Made by a program: the position numbers and the translations under genes | DNA from: Pseudomonas mandelii | GTDB taxonomy: Bacteria > Pseudomonadota > Gammaproteobacteria > Pseudomonadales > Pseudomonadaceae | Direction: 5' to 3' | Length of the DNA stretch: 64,000 bases | NCBI RefSeq assembly: GCF_024138395.1 | Contig: NZ_JAMYDU010000003.1 | Span: forward strand, 124,001 to 188,000 | Notes under the pieces: generated by a model | The model's database searches: none | Told to the model about the DNA's origin: nothing | The model's input: only the letters and a program-made list of their open reading frames with translations | Shown: in pieces, positions 40,708-50,180 of the stretch | How positions within the stretch are numbered: the first letter of the stretch is position 1 | Layout: every line of letters begins with the position of its first letter

Positions 40708-41167
40708 TGAGTTACGCCCTGGCATTGTTTTTATGTAACGGCGGCTGGTGAACCGCTCGCAAACGACGACGTTTGACAGACGATTCCGGATACCGCGCAT
40801 TTATGACTGATGTTTCCCCAGGAAAGCCATCAGCCGGCGCACCGATCTTTTGACCGGTTGCACCTTGGCCGCGAATGCTATTCAACAAAGCAAATAAGGT
40901 GCAACCAGTTTCGTGCGAATAAGTTGCACCTAGTCGGATTTTTCTGAAAAGAGTCGGTTTTTGCTCCTTTTTAGGGCGTTTTTCGGGTTGCACTAGAAGT
41001 AAAAGCACCAAGCAGGCGCGGGAGGGATGTACCAGAATTAATTTCCTGACGAGCTGCTTATTATTCCGACAAAAAAAGGGTTGCACCCGGTTGCACCTCG
41101 ACCGACGCACAGCTAATCTTGCCGCCAGCTGATGCCACGCGGTCGTGGCAAACATGAGGATAAAAAT
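40708..41167. other. putP-putA divergent control region
   Basis: These 460 bases hold no gene. They contain six GTTGCA motifs (listed separately) and AT-rich tracts near 40930-40980 and 41060-41075 that probably include the promoters. GAGGA at 41156-41160 is the putA ribosome site. Confidence 0.65.
40857..41095. promoter_or_regulatory. Array of six PutA-type operators (GTTGCA)
   Basis: GTTGCA occurs on the plus strand at 40857, 40923, 40987, 41080 and 41090, and on the minus strand at 40900-40905. Each is followed by C. In E. coli the ribbon-helix-helix domain of PutA recognises GTTGCA in the put control region and represses both genes until proline moves PutA to the membrane. The last two sites are one helical turn apart. 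The PutA here has the same type of N-terminal domain, so autoregulation is strongly suggested. Confidence 0.75.
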
Positions 41168-44100
41168 ATGGCTACCACCACTCTTGGGGTCAAACTTGAC
41201 GACCCGACCCGCGAACGCCTCAAGGCCGCCGCGACCTCGATTGATCGCACGCCGCACTGGCTGATCAAGCAGGCAATTTTCAATTACCTGGAAAAACTCG
41301 AGGGTGGTGCAACCCTGTCCGAGCTGAACGGTTTGAACGGCAAGGAAGTTGACGAAGCCGGCGAGATCCACGTTGATCACGCGCACCAGTGCTTCCTGGA
41401 GTTCGCTGAAAGCATCCTGCCGCAATCGGTGCTGCGCGCTTCGATCACTGCCGCCTACCGTCGCCCGGAACCGGAAGTGGTACCGATGCTGATCGAGCAG
41501 GCGCGCTTGCCTGCAACGATGGCCGAGGCCACCAACAAGCTTGCCGCCTCGATTGCCGAGAAACTGCGCAATCAGAAAAGCGCCGGCGGCCGTGCCGGAA
41601 TTGTTCAGGGCCTGTTGCAGGAATTTTCCCTGTCGTCCCAGGAAGGCGTGGCACTGATGTGCCTGGCCGAAGCGCTGCTGCGCATCCCGGACAAAGGCAC
41701 CCGTGACGCCCTGATCCGCGACAAAATCAGCACCGGCAACTGGCAGCCGCACTTGGGCAACAGCCCGTCGCTGTTCGTCAATGCCGCCACGTGGGGCTTG
41801 CTGCTGACCGGCAAACTGGTCGCCACCCACAACGAAGCCGGCCTGACTTCGTCCCTGAGCCGCATCATCGGCAAGAGCGGCGAGCCGATGATCCGCAAGG
41901 GCGTCGACATGGCCATGCGCCTGATGGGCGAGCAGTTCGTCACCGGCGAAACCATCGCCGAAGCCTTGGCCAATGCCAGCAAGTTCGAAGCCAAGGGCTT
42001 CCGCTATTCCTACGACATGCTGGGTGAAGCCGCACTCACCGAGCATGACGCCCAGAAGTACCTGGCCTCGTACGAACAAGCCATCCACTCGATCGGCAAA
42101 GCCTCTCACGGTCGTGGGATTTATGAAGGCCCGGGCATTTCGATCAAGCTGTCCGCCTTGCACCCGCGTTACAGCCGCGCCCAGTACGAGCGCGTGATGG
42201 ACGAGCTGTACCCGCGCCTGCTGTCGCTGACCTTGCTGGCCAAGCAATACGACATCGGCCTGAACATCGACGCCGAAGAAGCCGACCGCCTCGAGCTGTC
42301 GCTGGATCTGCTCGAGCGTCTGTGCTTCGAGCCGCAACTGACCGGCTGGAACGGCATCGGTTTCGTGATCCAGGCTTACCAGAAGCGTTGCCCATATGTG
42401 ATCGATTACGTGATTGACCTGGCTCGCCGCAGCCGTCATCGCCTGATGATTCGTTTGGTAAAAGGTGCGTACTGGGACAGCGAAATCAAGCGCGCCCAGG
42501 TCGAAGGTCTGGAAGGCTATCCGGTCTATACCCGCAAGGTGTACACCGACGTTTCCTACATCGCGTGTGCACGCAAACTGCTGTCGGTGCCGGAAGTCAT
42601 TTATCCGCAGTTCGCCACGCACAACGCCCACACCTTGTCGGCCATCTACCACATCGCCGGTCAGAACTATTACCCCGGTCAGTACGAGTTCCAGTGCCTG
42701 CACGGCATGGGCGAACCGCTGTACGAACAGGTTGTAGGCAAAGTTTCCGAAGGCAAGCTGAACCGTCCGTGCCGCGTGTACGCCCCGGTCGGTACTCACG
42801 AAACACTGCTGGCGTACCTGGTGCGTCGTCTGCTGGAAAACGGCGCGAACACTTCGTTCGTCAACCGCATCGCAGACCAGTCTATTTCGATTCAGGAGCT
42901 GGTGGCCGATCCAGTGGCCAGCATCGAGCAGATGGCTACGCTGGAAGGCGGTTTCGGCCTGCCGCACCCGCGTATCCCGCTGCCGCGTGACCTGTATGGT
43001 GCCGAGCGCGCCAACTCCAGCGGCATCGACATGGCCAACGAACATCGTCTGGCTTCGCTGTCGTGTGCTTTGCTGGCCACCGCTCACAACCACTGGAAAG
43101 CGGCGCCGATGCTCGGTTGCGCATCCAGCACTGAAACCCCTGAGCCAGTCCTGAACCCGTCCGATCTGCGTGATGTAGTCGGCCACGTACAGGAAGCCAC
43201 CGTCGAAGACGTCGACAATGCGATCCAGTGCGCCCTGAAAGCCGCACCGATCTGGCAGGCCACCCCGCCAGCTGAACGCGCGGCGATTCTGGAACGTGCC
43301 GCCGATTTGATGGAAGGCGAGATCCAGCCATTGATGGGTCTGTTGGCTCGCGAAGCCGGCAAGACCTTCGCCAACGCCATCGCCGAAGTGCGTGAAGCCG
43401 TGGACTTCCTGCGTTATTACGCGGTGCAGGCGCGCAATGATTTCACCAACGATGCCCACCGCCCACTGGGTCCGGTGGTTTGCATCAGCCCGTGGAACTT
43501 CCCACTGGCAATCTTCAGTGGTCAAGTCGCTGCTGCCCTAGCCGCCGGTAACCCGGTACTGGCCAAACCTGCGGAACAAACCCCGCTGGTGGCTGCTCAA
43601 GCCGTGCGTTTGCTGCTCGAAGCCGGGATTCCGCAAGGCGTGCTGCAACTGCTGCCGGGCCGTGGCGAAACCGTCGGCGCCGGTCTGGTCGGTGACGATC
43701 GAGTCAAAGGCGTGATGTTCACCGGTTCCACCGAAGTCGCTCGCTTGCTGCAACGCAACATCGCCGGTCGCCTGGATGCTCAGGGTCGTCCGATTCCACT
43801 GATCGCCGAAACCGGCGGCCAGAACGCGATGATCGTCGATTCCTCAGCGCTGACCGAACAGGTTGTGATCGACGTGGTGTCGTCGGCATTTGACAGTGCT
43901 GGCCAGCGTTGCTCGGCGCTGCGAGTCCTGTGCTTGCAGGAGGATTCCGCCGACCGTGTCATCGAAATGCTCAAGGGCGCCATGGCGGAATGCCGACTCG
44001 GTAATCCAGAGCGCCTGTCCGTGGACATTGGCCCGGTGATCGACGCCGAAGCCAAGGCCGGCATCGAGAAGCACATCCAGGCCATGCGCGACAAAGGTCG

Positions 44101-45121
44101 CAATGTGTATCAGGTGGCAATCGCCAACAGCGAAGAAGTTAAACGCGGCACCTTCGTGATGCCGACCCTGATCGAACTGGAAAGCTTCGACGAACTGCAA
44201 CGGGAGATCTTCGGCCCGGTGCTGCACGTGGTTCGCTACAAGCGCAAAGAGATCGATCAACTGATCGGTCAGATCAACGCTTCCGGCTACGGCCTGACCC
44301 TGGGCGTACACACTCGCATCGACGAGACCATCGCCAAGGTGATCGACAACGTCAATGCCGGTAACGTCTACGTGAACCGCAACATCGTCGGTGCTGTGGT
44401 TGGCGTGCAACCGTTCGGCGGCGAAGGCCTGTCGGGTACTGGCCCGAAAGCCGGTGGTCCGCTGTACCTGTACCGCTTGCTGTCGACACGTCCTACCGAT
44501 GCGATCGAACAATCCTTCGCTCGCGGCGACGCTATCGCTGCACCGGATGTCCGTCTGCGTGATGCCATGAGCAAACCGCTGACCGCGCTGAAAGCCTGGG
44601 CCGACAGCAACAAGTTCGCTGACTTGAGCACCCTGTGCGTACAGTTCGCGGCGCAATCGCAGAGCGGGATCACCCGTGTTCTGGCTGGCCCGACCGGCGA
44701 GCGCAACAGCTACGCGATCCTGCCGCGCGAACACGTGCTGTGCCTGGCGGAAGTCGAAGGCGATTTGCTGACCCAACTGGCGGCGGTATTGGCTGTAGGT
44801 GGTTCGGCAGTGTGGCCGGACGCTGAACCGGGCAAGGCACTGTTCGCACGCCTGCCGAAAGAAGTTCAGGCGCGGATCAAGCGGGTTGCTGACTGGACCA
44901 AGGACGAAGTGGTGGTGGATGCGGTTCTGCATCATGGCCATTCCGACCAGTTGCGTGCGGTCTGCCAGCAAGTGGCCAAGCGTGCCGGCGCGATTGTTGG
45001 GGTTCATGGCTTGTCGCAGGGCGAGACCAACATTGCGCTGGAACGTCTGGTGATCGAGCGTGCGCTGAGCGTCAACACCGCCGCGGCGGGTGGTAACGCC
45101 AGTTTGATGACCATCGGTTAA
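41168..45121 (+). CDS. putA: Trifunctional PutA: repressor, proline dehydrogenase, P5C dehydrogenase
   Basis: The ATG at 41168 has GAGGA upstream and gives 1,317 residues. Residues about 3-47 (TTTLGVKLDDPTRERLKAAA..) are a ribbon-helix-helix DNA-binding domain. The FAD-dependent proline dehydrogenase barrel follows, with RLVKGAYWDSEIK near 430. The glutamate semialdehyde dehydrogenase domain spans about 640-1,100, with catalytic Cys in GQRCSALR near 914 and Glu in AETGGQN near 880. A C-terminal domain of about 200 residues is typical of long trifunctional PutA and closes the substrate channel. It converts proline to glutamate at the membrane and represses putA/putP when proline is absent. Confidence 0.96.
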   Translation: MATTTLGVKLDDPTRERLKAAATSIDRTPHWLIKQAIFNYLEKLEGGATLSELNGLNGKEVDEAGEIHVDHAHQCFLEFAESILPQSVLRASITAAYRRPEPEVVPMLIEQARLPATMAEATNKLAASIAEKLRNQKSAGGRAGIVQGLLQEFSLSSQEGVALMCLAEALLRIPDKGTRDALIRDKISTGNWQPHLGNSPSLFVNAATWGLLLTGKLVATHNEAGLTSSLSRIIGKSGEPMIRKGVDMAMRLMGEQFVTGETIAEALANASKFEAKGFRYSYDMLGEAALTEHDAQKYLASYEQAIHSIGKASHGRGIYEGPGISIKLSALHPRYSRAQYERVMDELYPRLLSLTLLAKQYDIGLNIDAEEADRLELSLDLLERLCFEPQLTGWNGIGFVIQAYQKRCPYVIDYVIDLARRSRHRLMIRLVKGAYWDSEIKRAQVEGLEGYPVYTRKVYTDVSYIACARKLLSVPEVIYPQFATHNAHTLSAIYHIAGQNYYPGQYEFQCLHGMGEPLYEQVVGKVSEGKLNRPCRVYAPVGTHETLLAYLVRRLLENGANTSFVNRIADQSISIQELVADPVASIEQMATLEGGFGLPHPRIPLPRDLYGAERANSSGIDMANEHRLASLSCALLATAHNHWKAAPMLGCASSTETPEPVLNPSDLRDVVGHVQEATVEDVDNAIQCALKAAPIWQATPPAERAAILERAADLMEGEIQPLMGLLAREAGKTFANAIAEVREAVDFLRYYAVQARNDFTNDAHRPLGPVVCISPWNFPLAIFSGQVAAALAAGNPVLAKPAEQTPLVAAQAVRLLLEAGIPQGVLQLLPGRGETVGAGLVGDDRVKGVMFTGSTEVARLLQRNIAGRLDAQGRPIPLIAETGGQNAMIVDSSALTEQVVIDVVSSAFDSAGQRCSALRVLCLQEDSADRVIEMLKGAMAECRLGNPERLSVDIGPVIDAEAKAGIEKHIQAMRDKGRNVYQVAIANSEEVKRGTFVMPTLIELESFDELQREIFGPVLHVVRYKRKEIDQLIGQINASGYGLTLGVHTRIDETIAKVIDNVNAGNVYVNRNIVGAVVGVQPFGGEGLSGTGPKAGGPLYLYRLLSTRPTDAIEQSFARGDAIAAPDVRLRDAMSKPLTALKAWADSNKFADLSTLCVQFAAQSQSGITRVLAGPTGERNSYAILPREHVLCLAEVEGDLLTQLAAVLAVGGSAVWPDAEPGKALFARLPKEVQARIKRVADWTKDEVVVDAVLHHGHSDQLRAVCQQVAKRAGAIVGVHGLSQGETNIALERLVIERALSVNTAAAGGNASLMTIG

Positions 45122-45170
45122 CACCGATAAGCCGGGCACCTGCAAGGGTGCCTGGTTCAGCAAAAATCCC

Positions 45171-45260
45171 TGTGGGAGCGGGCTTGCCCGCGATAGCGAT
45201 GCGTCAGTCACCATCAATGTTGATTGACCTGCCGCCATCGCGGGCAAGCCCGCTCCCACA
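45171..45260. repeat. REP pair (REPIN), GCGGGC class
   Basis: TGTGGGAGCGGGCTTGCCCGCGAT and its inverse copy lie after putA. A short hairpin (GGGCACC..GGTGCCT, 45134-45153) just before it, without a T run, may help end putA transcription. Confidence 0.85.
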
Positions 45261-45379
45261 GTGGTTTGTGGTGTTTGCAAAGTTGCTGCGCGGCTCCAAC
45301 ATCACGCTTATCAATCATCCTGTTCAGCCCTTATCAGCACGCCTAGACTCGACCCAACCCCAATTTCAGGTAGGCCGCC

Positions 45380-47182
45380 ATGTCCGAGACGTTGCTCAGT
45401 TCCCGTAATCTGGCTTTCGAGCTGTATGAAGTCCTTGATGCCGAGGGCCTGACCCAGCGTGAGCGGTTCGCCGAGCACAACCGCGAGACCTTCGATGCGG
45501 CTATCGGTACCGCTCGCAACATCGCCGAGAAGTTCTTCGCCCCGCACAACCGCAAGGGCGATGAGAACGAACCGCGCTATGAGGACGGTCAGGCGATTCT
45601 GATTCCGGAAGTGAAACCGGCGGTGGATGCCTTCCTTGAAGCCGGTTTCCTCAATGCCGCGCGCAGTTTCGATGCCGGCGGCATGCAACTTCCTACGCTG
45701 CTGTCGCAAGCGTGCTTTGCGCACTTTCAGTCGGCCAACGCAGCGTCGACCTCCTACCCGTTCCTGACCATGGGCGCGGCGAACCTGATCGAAAGCTTCG
45801 GCACCGATGAGCAAAAGCAGCGCTTCCTGCAACCGATGATCGACGGCCGTTTCTTGGGCACCATGGCCCTGACCGAACCTCACGCAGGTTCGTCGCTGTC
45901 AGATATTCGGACCCGCGCCGAGCCTGCGTCCGACGGCACGTATCGACTCAAGGGCAACAAGATTTTCATCTCCGGCGGCGATCACCCGCTGTCGGAAAAC
46001 ATCGTGCACATGGTGTTGGCCAAGCTGCCGGATGCACCGGCCGGGGTGAAGGGCATTTCGCTGTTTATCGTGCCCAAGTTTTTGGTCAACGATGACGGCA
46101 GCCTCGGCAAGCGCAACGACGTATTGCTGGCCGGGTTGTTCCACAAGATGGGCTGGCGCGGCACTACGTCCACCGCGCTGAACTTCGGCGACAATGGCGA
46201 ATGTGTCGGCTATCTGGTGGGCAAGCCGCACCACGGTTTGAGCTACATGTTCCAGATGATGAACGAGGCGCGGATTGGCGTCGGCATGGGTGCGGTGATG
46301 CTGGGTTATGCCGGTTACCTGTATTCCCTGGAATACGCCCGCGAGCGGCCGCAAGGTCGGGTACCGGACAGTAAAGACCCGACCACGGCACCAGTGGCGA
46401 TCATTCAGCATGCCGATGTCAGACGTATGCTGCTGACGCAAAAATCCTACGTCGAAGGGGCCTTTGACCTCGGGTTGTACGCGGCTCGACTGTTCGACGA
46501 CACCACGACGCTGGAGAGCGAAGCCGAGCGCAAACAGGCCCATGAGTTGCTCGACTTACTAACGCCGATCGTCAAATCCTGGCCATCGGAGTTTTGCCTT
46601 AAGGCCAACGAACTGGCGATCCAGATTCTCGGCGGTCACGGTTACACCCGTGAGTATCCGGTGGAGCAGTATTACCGCGACAATCGCCTGAACCCGATTC
46701 ATGAAGGGACTCACGGCATTCAATCGCTGGACTTGCTGGGGCGCAAATTGGCGCAGAACGGGGGCGCGGGGCTCAAGCAATTGATCCGCCTGATCGCCGA
46801 CACCGCCGAGCGAGCGCAGGCGTATGAATCACTGACGCCGCTGCGTGAGCCATTGGAGAAACTGGTGGCACGCCTGCAAACCGTGACCATCGGCCTGCTG
46901 ACCGATCTGGCTCAAGGCAAAGTCAACAGCAGCCTGGCGAATTCGGCGCTGTACCTGAAAGTGTTCGGGCACACGGTTATCGGCTGGCGCTGGCTGGAAC
47001 AGGCGATTCGCGCCGAGGAAGGGTTGGCCAAAGGGAACTCGGCGGACGTGAGCTTCTATAAAGGCAAGCTGCAGGCGGCGCGGTATTTCCTGACGTGGGA
47101 AGTGCCGGGTTGCCACCATGAGTTGGCATTGCTGGAGGCGCGGGATGATGTGTGCCTGACGATGCGGGATGAGTGGTTTTGA
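45380..47182 (+). CDS. Acyl-CoA dehydrogenase, DmdC-like long form
   Basis: The 600-residue flavoprotein has the N-terminal, middle (TMALTEPHAGSSLSDIRT near residue 165) and C-terminal acyl-CoA dehydrogenase domains. The catalytic base is Glu in IHEGTHGIQ near 443, and an additional C-terminal domain of about 130 residues is present. This layout fits the long acyl-CoA dehydrogenases related to 3-methylmercaptopropionyl-CoA dehydrogenase DmdC and the PAO1 protein PA5020. It oxidises an acyl-CoA to the enoyl-CoA with FAD. The true acyl chain is unknown, and no beta-oxidation partners lie nearby. Confidence 0.88.
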   Translation: MSETLLSSRNLAFELYEVLDAEGLTQRERFAEHNRETFDAAIGTARNIAEKFFAPHNRKGDENEPRYEDGQAILIPEVKPAVDAFLEAGFLNAARSFDAGGMQLPTLLSQACFAHFQSANAASTSYPFLTMGAANLIESFGTDEQKQRFLQPMIDGRFLGTMALTEPHAGSSLSDIRTRAEPASDGTYRLKGNKIFISGGDHPLSENIVHMVLAKLPDAPAGVKGISLFIVPKFLVNDDGSLGKRNDVLLAGLFHKMGWRGTTSTALNFGDNGECVGYLVGKPHHGLSYMFQMMNEARIGVGMGAVMLGYAGYLYSLEYARERPQGRVPDSKDPTTAPVAIIQHADVRRMLLTQKSYVEGAFDLGLYAARLFDDTTTLESEAERKQAHELLDLLTPIVKSWPSEFCLKANELAIQILGGHGYTREYPVEQYYRDNRLNPIHEGTHGIQSLDLLGRKLAQNGGAGLKQLIRLIADTAERAQAYESLTPLREPLEKLVARLQTVTIGLLTDLAQGKVNSSLANSALYLKVFGHTVIGWRWLEQAIRAEEGLAKGNSADVSFYKGKLQAARYFLTWEVPGCHHELALLEARDDVCLTMRDEWF

Positions 47183-47211
47183 TCGAAGCTTTGTGGCGAA
47201 GCTGACATCCA

Positions 47212-47306
47212 ATCGCGGGCAAGCCCGCTCCCACAGGATTTGTGTGTTGAATACATCATCTGTGAACAACACATATCCCTGTGGGAGCGGGCTTGCCCGC
47301 GATGGC
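47212..47306. repeat. REP pair (REPIN), GCGGGC class
   Basis: ATCGCGGGCAAGCCCGCTCCCACAGG and its inverse copy lie between the convergent dehydrogenase and chemoreceptor genes. Confidence 0.85.
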
Positions 47307-47328
47307 GTCAGTCCAGTCACCACCCGAT

Positions 47329-49278
47329 TCAGCCCAACTTGAACCCACCCATCTGCCGCGCCAAATCATCGGCCAACCGCTGCAACATCTGACAGTCTTC
47401 CCGACAAGCCCTGACCTCCCCCGCCGTCGCCCGGGCTAAATCAGAAATCCCCTGCACATTCCGATTGATCTCTTCCGTTACCGCCGACTGCTCTTCCGTC
47501 GCCGTCGCCACCTGATGGTTCATGTCGCTGATGCGCTCGACCTGCCCGGTAATCGCCGTCAATGACGCCCCGGTGCGCTGACTCGACTCAACGCCGGTGC
47601 CGGTCGCCGCTTGCCCGGCGTGCATGGAAGACACCGCATTCTCCGCGCCCTGCTTGAGGCTGCCGATCATCTGCTGGATCTCGTCGGTGGACGACTGAGT
47701 TCGCCGCGCCAGAGTCCGTACTTCATCGGCCACAACGGCAAACCCGCGCCCCATGTCTCCGGCCCGCGCCGCTTCGATGGCAGCGTTGAGCGCCAGCAAA
47801 TTGGTTTGTTCGGAAATCCCGCGAATCACCGCCAACACCTGATCGATGGACGCCACTTGATGGGCCAACTCGCCCACCGCACCGGCGGCGATGCCAATCT
47901 CATCGGACATGCTTTCGATATGCCGAATCGATCCGCCCACCACTTCCCGTGCCTGCAGCGCTTCATCCCGCGCAGTTTGCGAAGCGAGCGCCGCGTTGCC
48001 GGCGTTCTGCGCGATTTCCTGCACGGTCAGGCCCATCTCGTGGACAGCGGTGGCGACCATATCGGTCATTTCCTGCTGACGGCCCGAGCGTTCGGCCGTG
48101 TTATCCACCACTCGCGCCACTTGGCCGACCGCCGTGCGCAAACGCTCACTGGTGGCCAGGACTTCGCCGATCATGTCGCGCTGACTTTCCAGGAACCGAT
48201 TGAAGCCGCGAGCGAGGTCACCCAGTTCATCGGCGCGGCTGGAATCTAACCTGTGGGTCAAATCTCCACCACCGCTACCGATGTCTACCAGCGCGGTTGT
48301 TACCTGTCGAATCGGCCGTACCAAACCTCGGACCAGCAATACCACCAACAATAGGCACACCAGCGCCACCGCCAAACCGATGGCGCTGCTCATCCACATC
48401 GCGCGACGAGCTTCGGCATAGATCTGCGACTGTGGCACTTCGGCCACCAGGGTCCAGCCCAGATCACGCAGCGGCAGGCTCAAGGCCAGAAAATCTTCGC
48501 CATCGCGGACAAAACTGCTGGTGGTGGACGCTGTGGAGGTCGAGAGCTGCCCCATGACCGTTTGCGCCGCCGAGGCGCCGATCTGTTCAACCAGCGTGCG
48601 CTTGCCGCTGAATTGCGCCTCGGGATGAATCTGGATCAAACCGTCGGAACGCACGAGATAGACCTTGCCGCGCTCACCGAAATTGAAATTGTGGATCAGC
48701 TCCGACAGCTCTTTCATGCTCAGCCCGAGGCCAGCGACGCCCACGACTTTGCCGGCCTGCTCGACCTTGAAGTCGATAAACAGCGCCAATTCGCCGGTGG
48801 CGGTGTCATTGTCGATATTGAGGGTGCGCGGCTGGTTGCTGTCGAGGAACGAATAGAACCAGGCGTCCTTTGGATTGGAGCGACTGAGGGTCCGGTCCAG
48901 GCCTTTTTCAGTGAAGTAATGGTTGGACGCGGTGCCGATGATAATCGCGGTAAAGGCTTTGTGCTCGACGCGGATGCCTTCCAGATACTTCACGAAGGTG
49001 TCGGTCTGGGCACTGTTTTCGCCACCGGCCAACCAGTCACGCACCATGCTGTTGCTGGCGATGTCCTTGGCGGCGGTGAGGGGTTGAACGAGGATTCGTT
49101 CGATGTCGTTGCGCATCGCTTCGATGCTCGACGGCAGCGCCTGCTCGACCAGATAGCGCTGGGCAAGGCGATTGACCACGAGGGTATAAACGCCAACCAC
49201 GATCAGAATACTGACCAGCAGGGCGGTGCCCATGCTCAGGATCAACTGCCATTGAATACTGCGTCGCCAGAACTGCAT
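47329..49278 (-). CDS. Methyl-accepting chemotaxis protein with periplasmic Cache-like sensor
   Basis: The ATG at 49278 ([17 protein letters not shown]) gives 649 residues. One membrane segment is at about 9-31. A periplasmic domain of about 250 residues ([44 protein letters not shown]) has the character of a double Cache sensor. A second segment ([20 protein letters not shown]) is at about 280-305, followed by HAMP ([19 protein letters not shown]) and the signalling tip [18 protein letters not shown]. No C-terminal CheR-binding pentapeptide is present (it ends MGGFKLG). Ligand unknown. It lies downstream of zapA on the same strand but 100 bases away. Confidence 0.88.
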   Translation of the reverse strand: MQFWRRSIQWQLILSMGTALLVSILIVVGVYTLVVNRLAQRYLVEQALPSSIEAMRNDIERILVQPLTAAKDIASNSMVRDWLAGGENSAQTDTFVKYLEGIRVEHKAFTAIIIGTASNHYFTEKGLDRTLSRSNPKDAWFYSFLDSNQPRTLNIDNDTATGELALFIDFKVEQAGKVVGVAGLGLSMKELSELIHNFNFGERGKVYLVRSDGLIQIHPEAQFSGKRTLVEQIGASAAQTVMGQLSTSTASTTSSFVRDGEDFLALSLPLRDLGWTLVAEVPQSQIYAEARRAMWMSSAIGLAVALVCLLLVVLLVRGLVRPIRQVTTALVDIGSGGGDLTHRLDSSRADELGDLARGFNRFLESQRDMIGEVLATSERLRTAVGQVARVVDNTAERSGRQQEMTDMVATAVHEMGLTVQEIAQNAGNAALASQTARDEALQAREVVGGSIRHIESMSDEIGIAAGAVGELAHQVASIDQVLAVIRGISEQTNLLALNAAIEAARAGDMGRGFAVVADEVRTLARRTQSSTDEIQQMIGSLKQGAENAVSSMHAGQAATGTGVESSQRTGASLTAITGQVERISDMNHQVATATEEQSAVTEEINRNVQGISDLARATAGEVRACREDCQMLQRLADDLARQMGGFKLG

Positions 49279-49378
49279 GGAGCACCCCCAAAGAATAAGA
49301 GGCTGAAACACTGCAACAGCCGTGCCGATTGTATACAACGCAAACGACAATTTATTCTTTGGTTGTGCGCAAAGCTGA

Positions 49379-49678
49379 TCAGGCCTGATTGATGGTCTTG
49401 GCGATCACTTCAACCGTGGCGCTGACTTGCTCTTGGTAACGGTCGAGTTCCTGCTGATGCTGCTTCTTCATTTCGATCTGCTGCGAGCACAGATTCATCG
49501 CCGCCAGCACCAGCAAGCGGTCACCGATCAGCGTCGGGTATTTCTTTTTGGTCTCGGCCAGGGCGGCCTTCAACATCAATGCGGCGTCCAGCAGGGTCTG
49601 CTCTTCCCCGGCTGGCGCCTTGATCGAATAGTCCTCTCCCAGAATCGAGACGACTTTTACACCCGGGCCGTAACTCAT
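49379..49678 (-). CDS. zapA: Cell division protein ZapA
   Basis: The 99-residue product shows the ZapA pattern: a short N-terminal globular part ([20 protein letters not shown]) followed by a long helix ([24 protein letters not shown]..) that forms the coiled-coil dimer. It bundles FtsZ filaments at midcell. The start overlaps the preceding small gene by ATGA. In many gammaproteobacteria 6S RNA follows zapA directly, but here only 100 bases separate it from a chemoreceptor gene and no 6S-like sequence is seen. Confidence 0.92.
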   Translation of the reverse strand: MSYGPGVKVVSILGEDYSIKAPAGEEQTLLDAALMLKAALAETKKKYPTLIGDRLLVLAAMNLCSQQIEMKKQHQQELDRYQEQVSATVEVIAKTINQA

Positions 49679-49905
49679 GCGCTGACAGGGCCGGCGCTGA
49701 CGCGCTCAACCAAGGCCTGAATGCGCGCGGCGGTGACGCCTTGCTTCTCTTCCTGTTCCATCAGGCTCAGTTGCAGGCTTTCGTTTTCATCCTTGACCTG
49801 GGCCAGTTCTGCGCTCAGGGATTGATTCGTGCCGAGCAGGGTCTGGTTCTGTTGCACCAGGTCGCTGACCAGTTGTTCCAATTGGCTTAGGGATGTTTCC
49901 AACAT
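49675..49905 (-). CDS. ZapB-like small coiled-coil protein (TIGR02449 type)
   Basis: The ATG at 49905 gives 76 residues, nearly all a heptad-patterned coiled coil (LSQLEQLVSDLVQQNQTLL..LAQVKDENESLQLSL). The longer open frame upstream lacks a ribosome site. Small proteins of this kind precede zapA in pseudomonads and resemble the Z-ring factor ZapB. The gene overlaps zapA by four bases, so the two are co-translated and probably act together in division. Confidence 0.85.
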   Translation of the reverse strand: MLETSLSQLEQLVSDLVQQNQTLLGTNQSLSAELAQVKDENESLQLSLMEQEEKQGVTAARIQALVERVSAGPVSA

Positions 49906-50180
49906 TTTGATTTTCCGGGCATTTTCAAAGGGCGCGTACGATAAAGAAAAGTCACCACAGATGCCAGGGTTATGCGGGCGCAAAGCCTTGATTTTCCTGG
50001 CGGGCGACCTTCTTCGCGAGCTTTAAAGACTGTGAATGGTGGATCTGGTTCCTGCACTTCGTCGCCACGGCCCTTCTGCGACAAAAGCGCGCAGCGCCTC
50101 AAGACTTTAGTCGTATGACCGATAAGTCATCCATACAGCAGTCTCAGCCCCGCACGGATGCGCTTTTTTCGGTGAACACC
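49906..50180. other. Divergent region between zapB-like gene and a chemoreceptor gene
   Basis: This 275-base gap should carry promoters for both directions. An AT-rich stretch occurs near 49920-49960. The usual neighbour of zapA-zapB in pseudomonads, a YecA/UPF0149 gene, is not present here. Confidence 0.4.

Noticed and set aside
40712..43525. 937-codon open frame opposite putA and its control region
   Set aside because: It is a high-GC shadow of putA. It has no recognisable domain, and putA itself carries complete catalytic motifs and a good start.
49279..49378. Possible 6S RNA downstream of zapA
   Set aside because: The gap is only 100 bases, while 6S RNA needs about 180, and no long closing stem with a central bubble can be drawn.
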